DNA of 56,926 nucleotides from JAKPUX01 sp964436305 (lineage in GTDB: Bacteria; Zhuqueibacterota; Zhuqueibacteria; Residuimicrobiales; Residuimicrobiaceae), in the NCBI GenBank assembly GCA_964436305.1, contig CAYTCI010000018.1, positions 1 to 56,926 on the forward strand, in the 5' to 3' direction. Positions 34,343 to 43,060 of this stretch are shown here, in pieces. The position numbers and the translations under genes are program-made. Every line of letters starts with the position of its first letter. The stretch's first letter is position 1. The notes beneath the pieces were generated by a model. The model saw only the letters and a program-made list of their open reading frames with translations. It did not search any database and was not told where the DNA came from.

Positions 34343-36388
34343 CTATTTCTCGAGGATGTGGGCGATCTTGAATTTTTCTTCATGGCTGAGGCGGAGCAGA
34401 TCGATCTGATCGCGCAGTTCCGCCGCCTGTTCGAACTGCAGCGCCGCGGCCGCGCTGAACATCTTTTTCTCCAGTTCACCCAGCAGCTCGAGCTGCTCCT
34501 TCTCGCTCATCCGCTTCCAGGTCTGCCGGAACTCCTTGTCCTCGATCGTGACCTCTTTCTTGCCGTAAGGCTCGGGACGGGCATCGGCGACACGCGTCGC
34601 CCCCATCACCTCTTCCACCGACTTGACGATCGAGGTGGGGGTGATATGATGCTCGGTGTTGTACTCCGCCTGGATCGTGCGGCGGCGGCTGGTCTCCTCC
34701 ATCGCCATGCGCATCGAGTCGGTGATCTTGTCGGCATAAAAGATCACCTTGCCGTTGACGTTGCGCGCGGCGCGCCCGGCGGTCTGGATGAGCGAGCGCT
34801 CGGAGCGCAAAAAGCCCTCCTTGTCGGCGTCGAGGACGGCGACCAGGGAGACCTCGGGGAGGTCGAGTCCCTCGCGCAGCAGGTTGATTCCCACCAGCAC
34901 ATCGAATTCGGCCAGGCGGAGGTCGCGGAGGATCACCACACGGTCGAGGGCGTCGATCTCGGAGTGCATGTAACGGACCCGGATGCCCATGCCGGCGAGA
35001 TACTCGGTCAGATCCTCGGCCATCCGTTTGGTCAGGGTGGTGACGAGGATGCGTTCGCCGCGTTCGGCGCGGAGGTTGATCTCGCCGATGAGATCGTCGA
35101 TCTGGCCCTTGACCGGCCGCACCTCAATCTCCGGATCCATCAAGCCGGTCGGGCGGATGACCTGCTCGACGACCACCCCCTGGCACATCTCCAGTTCATA
35201 CTCGGCCGGCGTGGCGGAGACAAAGACACACTGGTTGAGCGAAGCGGTGAACTCGTCGAAATTGAGCGGCCGGTTGTCCAGGGCCGAGGGCAGGCGGAAG
35301 CCATAGTCCACCAGGACCTCCTTGCGCGAGCGGTCGCCATGGTGCATGCCGCGGATCTGTGGCACTGTGACATGCGACTCGTCGATGATCAGCAGATAAT
35401 CCTGCGGGAAGTAATCGATCAGGGTCGAGGGGCGCTCACCGGGCTTGCGGCCTCCGAGATGGCGCGAATAGTTCTCGATGCCGCTGCAATAGCCGATCTC
35501 CTGCATCATCTCGAGATCAAAACGGGTGCGCTGTTCCAGACGCTGCGCCTCGAGCAGCTTCTCCGCGGCGCGGAATTCACCGAGGCGTTCCTGCAATTCG
35601 CCGCGGATCGACTGCATCGCGACTTTCAACCGCTCCGGCGAGGTGACGAAATGCTTGGCGGGATAGATCGCCACCGTATCCATCTCTTCCTTGATCTCAC
35701 CGGTGAGGGTATCCACCCGCGAGATCCGCTCGATCTCGTCGCCGAACATCTCGATACGAATCGCTTCGCGCTCATAGGCCGGGATCACCTCGACCACATC
35801 GCCGCGGACGCGAAAGGTCCCGCGGTCGAAATCGACATCATTGCGGGTATAATGCACCTCGACCAGCTGCTGCAGGATGCGGTTGCGGTCGATGCGCTGC
35901 CCCACCTTGAGGATGATCAGCATCTCGAGCCAGTCCTCGGGCGAGCCGAGGCCGTAGATGCAGGAGACCGAGGCGACGATGATGACATCGCGGCGCGAGA
36001 GCAGGGCCGAGGTGGCGCGCAGCCGCAGCCGGTCGATCTCGTCGTTGATCGAGGTATCTTTCTCGATATAGGTATCGGTATGCGGGAGGTAGGCCTCGGG
36101 CTGATAATAGTCGTAATAGCTGATGAAATACTCGACGGCGTTGCCGGGGAAAAAACCGCGGAATTCACCGAAGAGCTGGGCGGCCAGGGTTTTGTTATGC
36201 GAGATCACCAGGGTCGGACGGTTCATCCGGGCGATGACGTGCGCCATCGTGAAGGTCTTGCCGCTGCCGGTGACGCCCAGCAGGGTCTGATAGCGTTCCT
36301 TACGCTCCAGTCCCTGAACCAGCTGTTCGACCGCCTGGGGCTGATCGCCCTGAAGCTCAAAGGGAGAAACCAGTTTAAAATGATCCAT
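34343..36388 (-). CDS. uvrB: Excinuclease ABC subunit B
   Basis: UvrB is the DNA-damage verification helicase of nucleotide excision repair. The 681-residue protein has Walker A GVTGSGKT at 38-45, the damage-probing beta-hairpin region YYDYYQPEAY at 91-100, the DESHVTVPQ motif II, GINLLREGLDLPEVSLV and the QTAGRAARN motif VI, and the C-terminal UVR domain that binds UvrA/UvrC (about 640-675). A good sigma-70-type promoter is upstream at 36432-36460; I see no convincing LexA box. It is the first gene of the long minus-strand series and is divergent from the GHL10-type gene. Confidence 0.98.
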   Translation of the reverse strand: MDHFKLVSPFELQGDQPQAVEQLVQGLERKERYQTLLGVTGSGKTFTMAHVIARMNRPTLVISHNKTLAAQLFGEFRGFFPGNAVEYFISYYDYYQPEAYLPHTDTYIEKDTSINDEIDRLRLRATSALLSRRDVIIVASVSCIYGLGSPEDWLEMLIILKVGQRIDRNRILQQLVEVHYTRNDVDFDRGTFRVRGDVVEVIPAYEREAIRIEMFGDEIERISRVDTLTGEIKEEMDTVAIYPAKHFVTSPERLKVAMQSIRGELQERLGEFRAAEKLLEAQRLEQRTRFDLEMMQEIGYCSGIENYSRHLGGRKPGERPSTLIDYFPQDYLLIIDESHVTVPQIRGMHHGDRSRKEVLVDYGFRLPSALDNRPLNFDEFTASLNQCVFVSATPAEYELEMCQGVVVEQVIRPTGLMDPEIEVRPVKGQIDDLIGEINLRAERGERILVTTLTKRMAEDLTEYLAGMGIRVRYMHSEIDALDRVVILRDLRLAEFDVLVGINLLREGLDLPEVSLVAVLDADKEGFLRSERSLIQTAGRAARNVNGKVIFYADKITDSMRMAMEETSRRRTIQAEYNTEHHITPTSIVKSVEEVMGATRVADARPEPYGKKEVTIEDKEFRQTWKRMSEKEQLELLGELEKKMFSAAAALQFEQAAELRDQIDLLRLSHEEKFKIAHILEK

Positions 36389-36431
36389 GCCGTCACCTGC
36401 TCAAGGAATCAAAGGGGTAAGCTAAACAATT

Positions 36432-36460
36432 AATGTACAATGAATCAGGGAAAGAGTCAA
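36432..36460 (-). promoter_or_regulatory. Candidate uvrB promoter
   Basis: The minus strand reads TTGACT, 17 bases, TACATT, a near-consensus sigma-70-type arrangement about 45 bp from the ATG at 36388. Confidence 0.6.
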
Positions 36461-36527
36461 GCTGGAAATCTGCCGGCTGCCCCGCGAAATCCGATGCAGT
36501 CCGGCAGCAAAAGTCCAATAAAAGGAT

Positions 36528-36555
36528 TTGATAGTTACCGCTTTTTGTGTAAATT
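36528..36555 (+). promoter_or_regulatory. Candidate promoter of the GHL10-type gene
   Basis: TTGATA and TAAATT are separated by 16 bases, 33 bp before the ATG at 36588. The TAAATT -10 element recurs before the genes at 40751 and 51744. Confidence 0.5.
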
Positions 36556-36587
36556 CTCCCGTCAGATTGACCACAACGGGAGCCTGC

Positions 36588-38924
36588 ATGCGTAACGGAT
36601 TGGGCCTGGGCGCACTTGTTTTATTCCTGATCATATCCTGTACGATCGCCTTTGCTTCGGGGGAGGAATCCGAGACCCGCGCGCTTTGGGTGACGCGCTG
36701 GGATTACCAGACGCCCGCGGACATCGCGCGGATCATGGAGAATGCCGCTGCCGCCCATTTCAACACCATCCTCTTCCAGGTCCGCGGCGACGGCACTGTC
36801 TTTTACCGCTCCAAAATCGAGCTGTGGGCCTCCGAACTGCGCAACAGCAACCCCGGCTGGGATCCCCTGCAGGTCGCCATCGATCAGGCACATGCCCGCC
36901 GCCTCAAGTTGCAGGCCTGGATCAACGTCTATCCCGGCTGGATGGGCTCCAAAGCGCCGCGGATCGGCAACCAGCTCTATAACGCCCATCCCGACTGGTT
37001 CATGGTCGACCGCTTCGGCCAGCGACAGCCCCTGAATGTGCAGTACGTCTGGCTCTCCCCCACCCACCCGGAGGTCACCCCCTATCTCCTCGGCATCTGC
37101 GAGGAGCTTTACACCAGCTATGCCATTGACGGACTCCACCTCGACTATATCCGCTATCCCGCCCCCTCCTATTCCTATGACCAGGCCTCGCTCGCGGCCT
37201 ATCGGCAGGAAACCGGCGGCACCCCCGCGCGTGACGAGAGCACCTGGAGCCAGTGGCGGCGTGAGGCGATCAGCCGCTTCATCGCCCGGCTGCACACCGC
37301 GATGCAGATCCAAAATCCCGCCCTGGTGCTCACCGCCGCAGTCCTCGGCGACTACCCGACCGGCCGGCGCGTCTACCTCCAGGACAGCCACGAGTGGCTG
37401 GCCCGCGGCATCATCGACGCCATCTTCCCCATGATCTATACCCGCGACGATACCCTCTTCCGCCGCCAGCTGCTCGATCACCGCTACAACGATCATAACC
37501 GGCATGTCTACCCCGGCATCTACCTCGGCAGCGCCCGCCATCTCGCCGCCCAGATGCGCATCGCCCGTGCCGCCGGCTGCAAGGGCATGGCCCTCTTCTC
37601 CTATGAGCTGCTCTTCCCCAATCACAGCCCCGATCCCGATTTTGCCCGGATCCTCAACGAGAATTATGGCAGCGAGGTCGCCCTGGCCGACCAGCCCTGG
37701 AAGAGCTATACCGGGGATTCGCAGGGACCGATCGTCGAACAGGCCTATACCCTGCCCGACCGCGTCTATGCCCATTCCAAGTTCCGCATCGCCGCCAAGA
37801 TCACCGATCCCTCCGGCGTCTATGATGATCGCACCGGTTCGAACGGCAGCGGGATTTATCTGCTCTTCGATCGCGACTGGCCGCCCAATCCCGCCAATGA
37901 GATCCAGATGAGCAAGCTCAAGAACTACAAGGACTGGTATATCACCGACAAGGCCATCAGGGCCGAGGAGGCGGGACTCGACTTCCGCTTCCGCATCCAT
38001 GCCTGGGACAACCACGAAGAGTCCGCCGGCCACCCCAAACGCAATTTCGGCTACAGCGACGTCTGGTCCCTCTCGATCCTGGCCAAATACCAGAATTTTC
38101 TCGCACGCGGTACCTTCGGTCCGGTCATCGAGTCGCCCTGTGCGCTGACGACCGATGACCGCGGCCAGATCTGGATCGGCGCCCTGAGCGCCCCGGCCAT
38201 CACCATCCTCAACCGCCAGGGCCATCCGGCGGCCTTCTCACCAATCCAGTATGGCACCGACAAGGAGCTGCGGAGCCGGCCGCTGGGCATCATCAGCGCG
38301 ATGGCCTTCGCCCCGCCCAACCTGATCTGCGTGCTCACCGAGGAAGAGCCGCGCGTGATCTACCGCTTTCACGTCGACAACGGCATCCCCCTGCCGGGCA
38401 TTGCCCTCGACTTTCCCGCCAGCGGCATCGACTGCGACCGCGAGGGGCGGTTCTACCTGCTCGAAGAGAACTCGACGCGCTGGCATCTCCTCTCCCCGCT
38501 CGGCATCGAGCTGAGCGGCAGCCCCTTCGGCGTCGACCATACTGGCGGCGATATCGCCGTGCTCAGGGATGGCAGCCAGGTTTATCTGACCGATCAGACC
38601 ACGGGCGGCGTGCAGTGCTGGAACGGGGCGATCGAGGGCTACCTGGCGCGCTACTGGCGGGCGAAGAACCTGCTGCCGGCGGATGCGGCGGGAGGCGGGG
38701 TAGCCAGCGATTCGGCCGATGTCGTCTACGTCTCCCACCCCCAGCGCGGTGTGATCACGATTTTCAACCGGGCGGGACGGCTGCTCGCCCATCTCAGCGA
38801 TGGCGATCCGCCGCTGAACGCGCCAGAAGCCCTCGCCCTCTCGGCCTCCACCGACTCGCTTTTCGTGCTCGACGCGGCAGGCCGGGGCCCGGCGGCTCTC
38901 AACCTCTGGGTGCGTAAAAAATAA
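36588..38924 (+). CDS. Exported GHL10-type glycoside hydrolase-like protein with propeller domain
   Basis: A 778-residue exported protein. The N-terminal hydrophobic segment ends in IISC (Cys18), a possible lipobox, but an AFAS signal-peptidase site follows, so lipoprotein status is open. Residues about 28-345 are a GHL10/DUF187 TIM-barrel (TRALWVTRWDYQTP, ILFQVRGDGTVFY, LHLDYIRYP with a candidate catalytic Asp, and IDAIFPMIYTRDD). Residues about 375-500 look like a beta-sandwich, and about 510-778 form NHL/beta-propeller-like repeats (DDRGQIWIGAL, DREGRFYLLEE). GHL10 relatives act on or near peptidoglycan or glycans, but the substrate is not known here. The ATG with GGGAG upstream is chosen over a TTG 20 codons earlier that lies in the promoter. 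Confidence 0.87.
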   Translation: MRNGLGLGALVLFLIISCTIAFASGEESETRALWVTRWDYQTPADIARIMENAAAAHFNTILFQVRGDGTVFYRSKIELWASELRNSNPGWDPLQVAIDQAHARRLKLQAWINVYPGWMGSKAPRIGNQLYNAHPDWFMVDRFGQRQPLNVQYVWLSPTHPEVTPYLLGICEELYTSYAIDGLHLDYIRYPAPSYSYDQASLAAYRQETGGTPARDESTWSQWRREAISRFIARLHTAMQIQNPALVLTAAVLGDYPTGRRVYLQDSHEWLARGIIDAIFPMIYTRDDTLFRRQLLDHRYNDHNRHVYPGIYLGSARHLAAQMRIARAAGCKGMALFSYELLFPNHSPDPDFARILNENYGSEVALADQPWKSYTGDSQGPIVEQAYTLPDRVYAHSKFRIAAKITDPSGVYDDRTGSNGSGIYLLFDRDWPPNPANEIQMSKLKNYKDWYITDKAIRAEEAGLDFRFRIHAWDNHEESAGHPKRNFGYSDVWSLSILAKYQNFLARGTFGPVIESPCALTTDDRGQIWIGALSAPAITILNRQGHPAAFSPIQYGTDKELRSRPLGIISAMAFAPPNLICVLTEEEPRVIYRFHVDNGIPLPGIALDFPASGIDCDREGRFYLLEENSTRWHLLSPLGIELSGSPFGVDHTGGDIAVLRDGSQVYLTDQTTGGVQCWNGAIEGYLARYWRAKNLLPADAAGGGVASDSADVVYVSHPQRGVITIFNRAGRLLAHLSDGDPPLNAPEALALSASTDSLFVLDAAGRGPAALNLWVRKK

Positions 38925-38936
38925 GGGGCGACTGGA

Positions 38937-39881
38937 TCAAGCCCGTTTCTCGATCGCAGAAACGGGCTTTTTCTTTGGCTGGGAGGGAAGCGCGGTATGG
39001 TTGACGCGATAACGCGGCTTGCGCGTCACCAGGATGGCATCGGGCAGGTTCTGCAGCAGGTAAGGCAGCCGGTCCTTGATGAGCCGGTCCCAGACGCCGC
39101 TCTGGCGTCGCGGTCCGGGCAGAACCAGCAGGTTGGCGTTGAGGTCGCGGGCAAAATCGAGGGTGGCGGAGAGGGAATCCTCATGAAAACACTGGGTCCG
39201 GCATGAGACGCCCTGCGAGGGGAAGCGGGTGAGGAAGCGGCGCAAGCGCAGATCCTGGCGGCGATAGATGCGCTGGGTTTCGATCGGCGCCACCTGGCTG
39301 CGCTTGCCCTCCCATTCCGGGATATGAAAGGAGTGGGTCAAGACGAGTTCGCGGCTGCGCAGCTTCCGGGCGATGCGGATGGCCACCTCCACGGCGAAGT
39401 GAGCAGGGCGGTCGTACTCGACCGCGCAATGGACGCGGAAGATCGGCACCGGGGTCAGCGCGGGATCGGTCATCAGCAACAGCGAACAGGGGGCTCCGCA
39501 AGCCAGTTGTGAGGCCACCGAACCGAGAAAATGGCGCAGCAGGCTCTCTTTCTTGGGCGCTCCGGCGAGGATCAGATCGGCGTGTTCGCGGCGGGCTATT
39601 GCGGCAATGACCTCCACCGGCTGCCCGGGCTGGATGACCAGCGCCGGGGGCTGTTGGCGGCCGAAGGCCGAAGCGGCGATCGCCTCCTCCAGCCGCCGCC
39701 GCGCCACCGGGGTGTCCGGCCCGACATGCAGCAGGAGCACCTCCGCTCCGAGCGTCCGGAGGATCTGGCTGGATTGATTGAGGACCGCCGGCAGGTGGGG
39801 CGACAGGGCGACGGCAACGACGGCGCGCTGGAACGGAGGGAACCCCTCTCGCCCCCCGGCGTTGTCATCCTGTACTCTCAT
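38937..39881 (-). CDS. Tandem universal stress protein (UspA family)
   Basis: A 314-residue protein with two Usp domains, about 17-137 and 150-290. The first has FQRAVVAVALSPHLPAV and ends with LAGAPKKESLLRHFLGSVASQLACGAPCSLLLM, similar to the ATP-binding G-S-x(4)-V-x(3)-APCPVL pattern. The second ends in LPGPRRQSGVWDRLI..DAILVTRKP and is more divergent. Usp proteins bind nucleotides and accumulate under stress; the precise role varies. The last codons coincide with the terminator of the convergent gene. AGGAG precedes the ATG. Confidence 0.82.
   Translation of the reverse strand: MRVQDDNAGGREGFPPFQRAVVAVALSPHLPAVLNQSSQILRTLGAEVLLLHVGPDTPVARRRLEEAIAASAFGRQQPPALVIQPGQPVEVIAAIARREHADLILAGAPKKESLLRHFLGSVASQLACGAPCSLLLMTDPALTPVPIFRVHCAVEYDRPAHFAVEVAIRIARKLRSRELVLTHSFHIPEWEGKRSQVAPIETQRIYRRQDLRLRRFLTRFPSQGVSCRTQCFHEDSLSATLDFARDLNANLLVLPGPRRQSGVWDRLIKDRLPYLLQNLPDAILVTRKPRYRVNHTALPSQPKKKPVSAIEKRA
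38939..38976 (+). terminator. Terminator of the GHL10-type gene, inside the usp 3' end
   Basis: A perfect 12-bp stem (AAGCCCGTTTCT and its complement) with a 7-nt loop is followed by TTTTTCTTT on the plus strand, 15 bases after the stop at 38924. The stem and the T-run are also the last codons of the convergent usp gene. Confidence 0.9.
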
Positions 39882-39923
39882 TCTCTCCTGCCTTCAACGC
39901 AGCCCATCGGGCTGCGGCGGGGA

Positions 39924-40610
39924 TTACTTCCAGCTGACGGTCGTGTCCGCCAGGGTATGGTCGATATAGCTCCCGGAGCCATCCGCCTTCCAGGCGGCTT
40001 CGAACTGCAGCGCCCCGGCCAGGGTATAGGCATAGCTGCCCGAGGCATCCACGGCATTGACCAGGTGCCAGACGCCATTGGTCGCGGCAAAGGTGTCGTC
40101 CAGCTTGATAACACCCGTTTTCTTGTCCTTGCTCAAGGAGATTTTGTGGGTGACTTGACCGGAGCCGAGATCATAAAAGGTCCACGACTGGGTGTTGTCA
40201 TCCCCGGAGGATTTGCCGACAAAGAGTTTGCGGTCGCTGTAAAGCGTGCCGTCGGCCGCCTCGCCATTCAACGCCACCGACCAGTCGACCGACTGGTCCG
40301 AACGCCGGACGGCCTTGATCTGCTTGTCGACCGTGCCGTTGCCGAGCGGTATCTCCCAGGTATAAATGTTGCTGTTGACCGCCGGATCGGTTTTGTCGAG
40401 ATCGGCCAGCAGTCCGGTGACCGAATCGAAATAGAAATTGACCTCATCCGCCTTTTGCCCGATCTGCGGCGGCGCATCGGGCGACGAGGGTCCTTGCAGG
40501 TCGATCATCGCCGGGGCTTCCGGTATTTTAACCTCTGATTTGGTGGGTTCGGAGCACTGGATCCCCAGCAAGACCAATCCCAACGCCAACCCAAACAATC
40601 CCTTATGCAT
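39924..40610 (-). CDS. Uncharacterised lipoprotein
   Basis: A 228-residue protein with a signal peptide and lipobox GIQC (Cys19 from the chosen ATG). A Pro/Ser-rich stretch follows (about 25-55), and the mature part is polar, beta-rich and without recognisable motifs; it has repeated short strands such as KLFVGKSSGDDNTQSWTFYD and SGSYAYTLAGALQFEAAWKADGSGSYIDH. It could be a beta-sandwich or lipocalin-like carrier, but I do not recognise a family. GGAGG five bases before the ATG at 40608-40610 fixes the start; a start ten codons upstream would spoil the signal peptide. Confidence 0.75.
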   Translation of the reverse strand: MHKGLFGLALGLVLLGIQCSEPTKSEVKIPEAPAMIDLQGPSSPDAPPQIGQKADEVNFYFDSVTGLLADLDKTDPAVNSNIYTWEIPLGNGTVDKQIKAVRRSDQSVDWSVALNGEAADGTLYSDRKLFVGKSSGDDNTQSWTFYDLGSGQVTHKISLSKDKKTGVIKLDDTFAATNGVWHLVNAVDASGSYAYTLAGALQFEAAWKADGSGSYIDHTLADTTVSWK

Positions 40611-40689
40611 CCAGGCCTCCATTAAATATTCCACACGCATCTATTAATTTAAGATAGTTGATGAAAATAGCAAGCTCTTTTCAAATTTG

Positions 40690-40718
40690 TTGGTTTCTCC
40701 CGCGATTTTTCCTAAATT
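40690..40718 (+). promoter_or_regulatory. Candidate promoter of the SpeE-like/PCMT genes
   Basis: TTGGTT, 17 bases, TAAATT lies 33 bp before the ATG at 40751. The -10 element and the flank CCTAAATTTC are repeated at 51701-51710 before another gene. Confidence 0.5.
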
Positions 40719-40750
40719 TCGGCGGATAGCCCTTCCTTAAGGAGGCCATC

Positions 40751-43060
40751 ATGCCATTCACCAGGCCCGCCGCCCTGCTGCTCGGGGTCATTGCCATGCT
40801 GGCGCAGATCGTTCTGCTGCGCGCCTTCATGGCGATCTTTTGGGGCAACGAACTGCTGGTAGGCTTTCTCCTCGCCATCTGGATGGCCTTTTCGGCGCTC
40901 GGCAGCTGGTTCGGCAACCGGCTGCAGCCGGCCCCGGCGACGGCGCTGACTCTCGCTTTTCGCTTGCAGGGGATCGCCCTCCTCTGCGGCGTCCTTGCCC
41001 TCCTGCTGCTCCCCGGTGCCCGCAGCGTGCTGCACCTGTCCGCGGCCGAGTACCTCGCCATCCCGCATCTCCTCGAACTGGCATTCGTGACCGTCGTGCC
41101 GGTTGCTGTTCCGCTCGGCCTCGCCTTTGCCTTGCTTGCCGGTGCAGCCGCTGGGGAGAGCGATAATCCGGCCGCCCTGGTCTACCTGCGGGATGCCGCC
41201 GGCAGTGTCGCCGCCAGTCTGCTCTTCACCTTTTTGCTGGTGCATTGGCTTTCGCCCGTGCAGACCCTGCTGATCGCCGGGCTGGTGCTGAACATCATGG
41301 CGGCCTGGCATTCCGGCCGCCGCCTGGGGCCCGCCCTGTGGGCTGTCGGGCTGGGAGCCCTTTTTCTGCTGGCACCGGGGGTTGAGCAGCAGCGGGCGGC
41401 AGCCTGGTGGCGCTCCTTCGCCCCTGGCATGATGCTGCGCGAACGCGCCACCTCGCCGCACGGAGAGCTGGCCGTAGTCAACTGGGGCGGAGCACCCGCT
41501 CTCTTCAGCAACGGCGTTCTGCAGACCGCGCTGCCCAACCTCATCGACAGCCAGGCCCAGGCCGCCCTGCTGCTCAGCCAGCCCCTGCCCGCACCGCGGC
41601 GGATCCTGCTGATCGGCGGCGGCGCGGGTGGACTCGCCCCCGAGCTGGCGCGCCCGCCGGATGTGCAGGTCACCGATATCGAGGCCGACCGCCGGGCCTT
41701 CGAGATGGCCCTCGCCGCCTGGCCCGATTCCCTCCGCTCCCGCTGGCACAATCCCCGGCTGACCGTCCGGCATACCGACGGCCGCCATTTCCTCCAGCGC
41801 AGCAGCGAGCGCTATGACCTCCTGGTCATCAACGCCGGCCGCCCCGCCGGGGCGCAGGCCAACCGCTACTATACCGAAGAGTTCTTCAGCCTTGCCAAAA
41901 ACCGCCTCGCCCCCGCAGGGATCCTCGCCTTGCTCAACGTTCCCTGCGGCGAAAACTATCTCGGTACCGAGCTGCTCCGCCTTAATCGCGCGCTCCATGC
42001 GGCGCTGCAGCGCACGTTCGAGCGGGTGATCGTCATCCCGGGCGACGAAGCCATCTATCTGGCGGGAGCGCGCGGCGTGGTGACGGCCGATCCCAACCAG
42101 CTGGAGAGCCGGCTGGCGGCACAAGGACCCGGTTTCGACTACTTCTTCCCACCCATGTTCGCCACCTGGCTGCCGGCCGCACGCATGGCGGCCCTCGAGG
42201 CGCAGCTGGCGAGCGCCTCCGCCTGGCGCAACCGCGATTTCCATCCGATCGCCTACTGGAGCGATCTGATGCTCTGGCAAAAAAGTGTGCGCGGCAGCAG
42301 TGCCCTCCTGATCGCCCTCGAGCGCATCGGCTACAGCCGGATCGCCCTGATCTGGGCGCTGCTGCTGGCAACAGCCGCCCTGGCAGCCTGGCGGCATGCG
42401 CGCCGCGGCGGCCGGGGCAGCGGGCGGCAAGGCAGCCATCCGCTGATCCCGCTCCTCCTGCTGGCGGCTTTTCTCCTCGGCATGGCCGCGACCGCCTTTG
42501 ATGTGCTCTTCATCCTGGCGCTGCAAAGCCTCTTCGGCACCCTCTATGAGGCCATCAGTCTGGCGCTGGCCGCCTTCATGGCCGGACTGGCCGGCGGGGG
42601 ATGGCTCGCCCTGCGCGCCCGTCCGCGGCACCGGGCCGCGCTGGCCGCCCTTCTGCTCGCTCTGATCGCACTTGCCGCGCTGTTACTCACCCCCTTTTTC
42701 ACCCTGCTGGCGCGTCATCCGATCACGCTCCTCTTCTATCTCGGACTCCTTGGCGTCAGCGGACTCGTCGGCGCCCTCTTTCCGCTGCTGGCCGGGCTGC
42801 ATGCCGCCCTCGCCGGCCCCGGCCGCTGGGGGACGATCAACGGCGCCGACCTCGCCGGTGGCGCCACCGCCGCCCTGCTGATCGGCGGTTTCTGGGTGCC
42901 GCTTTTCGGCTTCGCGCACAGTCTCTCGCTGCTCGCGCTGGCCCATCTGGCCGTAGCCGCAGCCTTGCTGGCAGCAGCCCGGCCGCAGTTCAGGGAGGTG
43001 TGCGATGTTCAAACTCGTTATGATCCTGATCGCTACGGTGAACCTGATATCCGGGAGTAA
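40751..43060 (+). CDS. Multi-pass membrane protein with spermidine-synthase-like domain
   Basis: A 769-residue protein: about six membrane helices (1-220), a soluble Rossmann methyltransferase-like domain of the spermine/spermidine synthase family (about 225-500), and about six further helices (520-750). The SAM-type loop GGGAGG (289-294) and the acidic residue after strand 2 (TDIEADR) are kept, as are HTDGRHFL and the RYYTEEFF helix. The catalytic D-S-x-D-P loop of aminopropyltransferases reads NAGRP at 361-365, so both acidic residues are missing and ordinary spermidine synthesis is doubtful. Membrane homologues of this kind exist in many bacteria with unknown function. AAGGAGG precedes the ATG. 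The gene overlaps the exported PCMT gene by 56 bp. Confidence 0.85.
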   Translation: MPFTRPAALLLGVIAMLAQIVLLRAFMAIFWGNELLVGFLLAIWMAFSALGSWFGNRLQPAPATALTLAFRLQGIALLCGVLALLLLPGARSVLHLSAAEYLAIPHLLELAFVTVVPVAVPLGLAFALLAGAAAGESDNPAALVYLRDAAGSVAASLLFTFLLVHWLSPVQTLLIAGLVLNIMAAWHSGRRLGPALWAVGLGALFLLAPGVEQQRAAAWWRSFAPGMMLRERATSPHGELAVVNWGGAPALFSNGVLQTALPNLIDSQAQAALLLSQPLPAPRRILLIGGGAGGLAPELARPPDVQVTDIEADRRAFEMALAAWPDSLRSRWHNPRLTVRHTDGRHFLQRSSERYDLLVINAGRPAGAQANRYYTEEFFSLAKNRLAPAGILALLNVPCGENYLGTELLRLNRALHAALQRTFERVIVIPGDEAIYLAGARGVVTADPNQLESRLAAQGPGFDYFFPPMFATWLPAARMAALEAQLASASAWRNRDFHPIAYWSDLMLWQKSVRGSSALLIALERIGYSRIALIWALLLATAALAAWRHARRGGRGSGRQGSHPLIPLLLLAAFLLGMAATAFDVLFILALQSLFGTLYEAISLALAAFMAGLAGGGWLALRARPRHRAALAALLLALIALAALLLTPFFTLLARHPITLLFYLGLLGVSGLVGALFPLLAGLHAALAGPGRWGTINGADLAGGATAALLIGGFWVPLFGFAHSLSLLALAHLAVAAALLAAARPQFREVCDVQTRYDPDRYGEPDIRE

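Noticed and set aside
34358..36433. A 691-codon plus-strand frame opposite uvrB
   Set aside because: Shadow of uvrB, which has all helicase motifs on the minus strand.
36428..36448. LexA/SOS box overlapping the uvrB promoter
   Set aside because: TGTACA is palindromic, but neither the E. coli, Bacillus nor other LexA consensus that I know is matched over its full length.
40751..43060. Calling the gene speE, a standard spermidine synthase
   Set aside because: The catalytic acidic loop is replaced and the protein has about twelve membrane helices, so the symbol would mislead.
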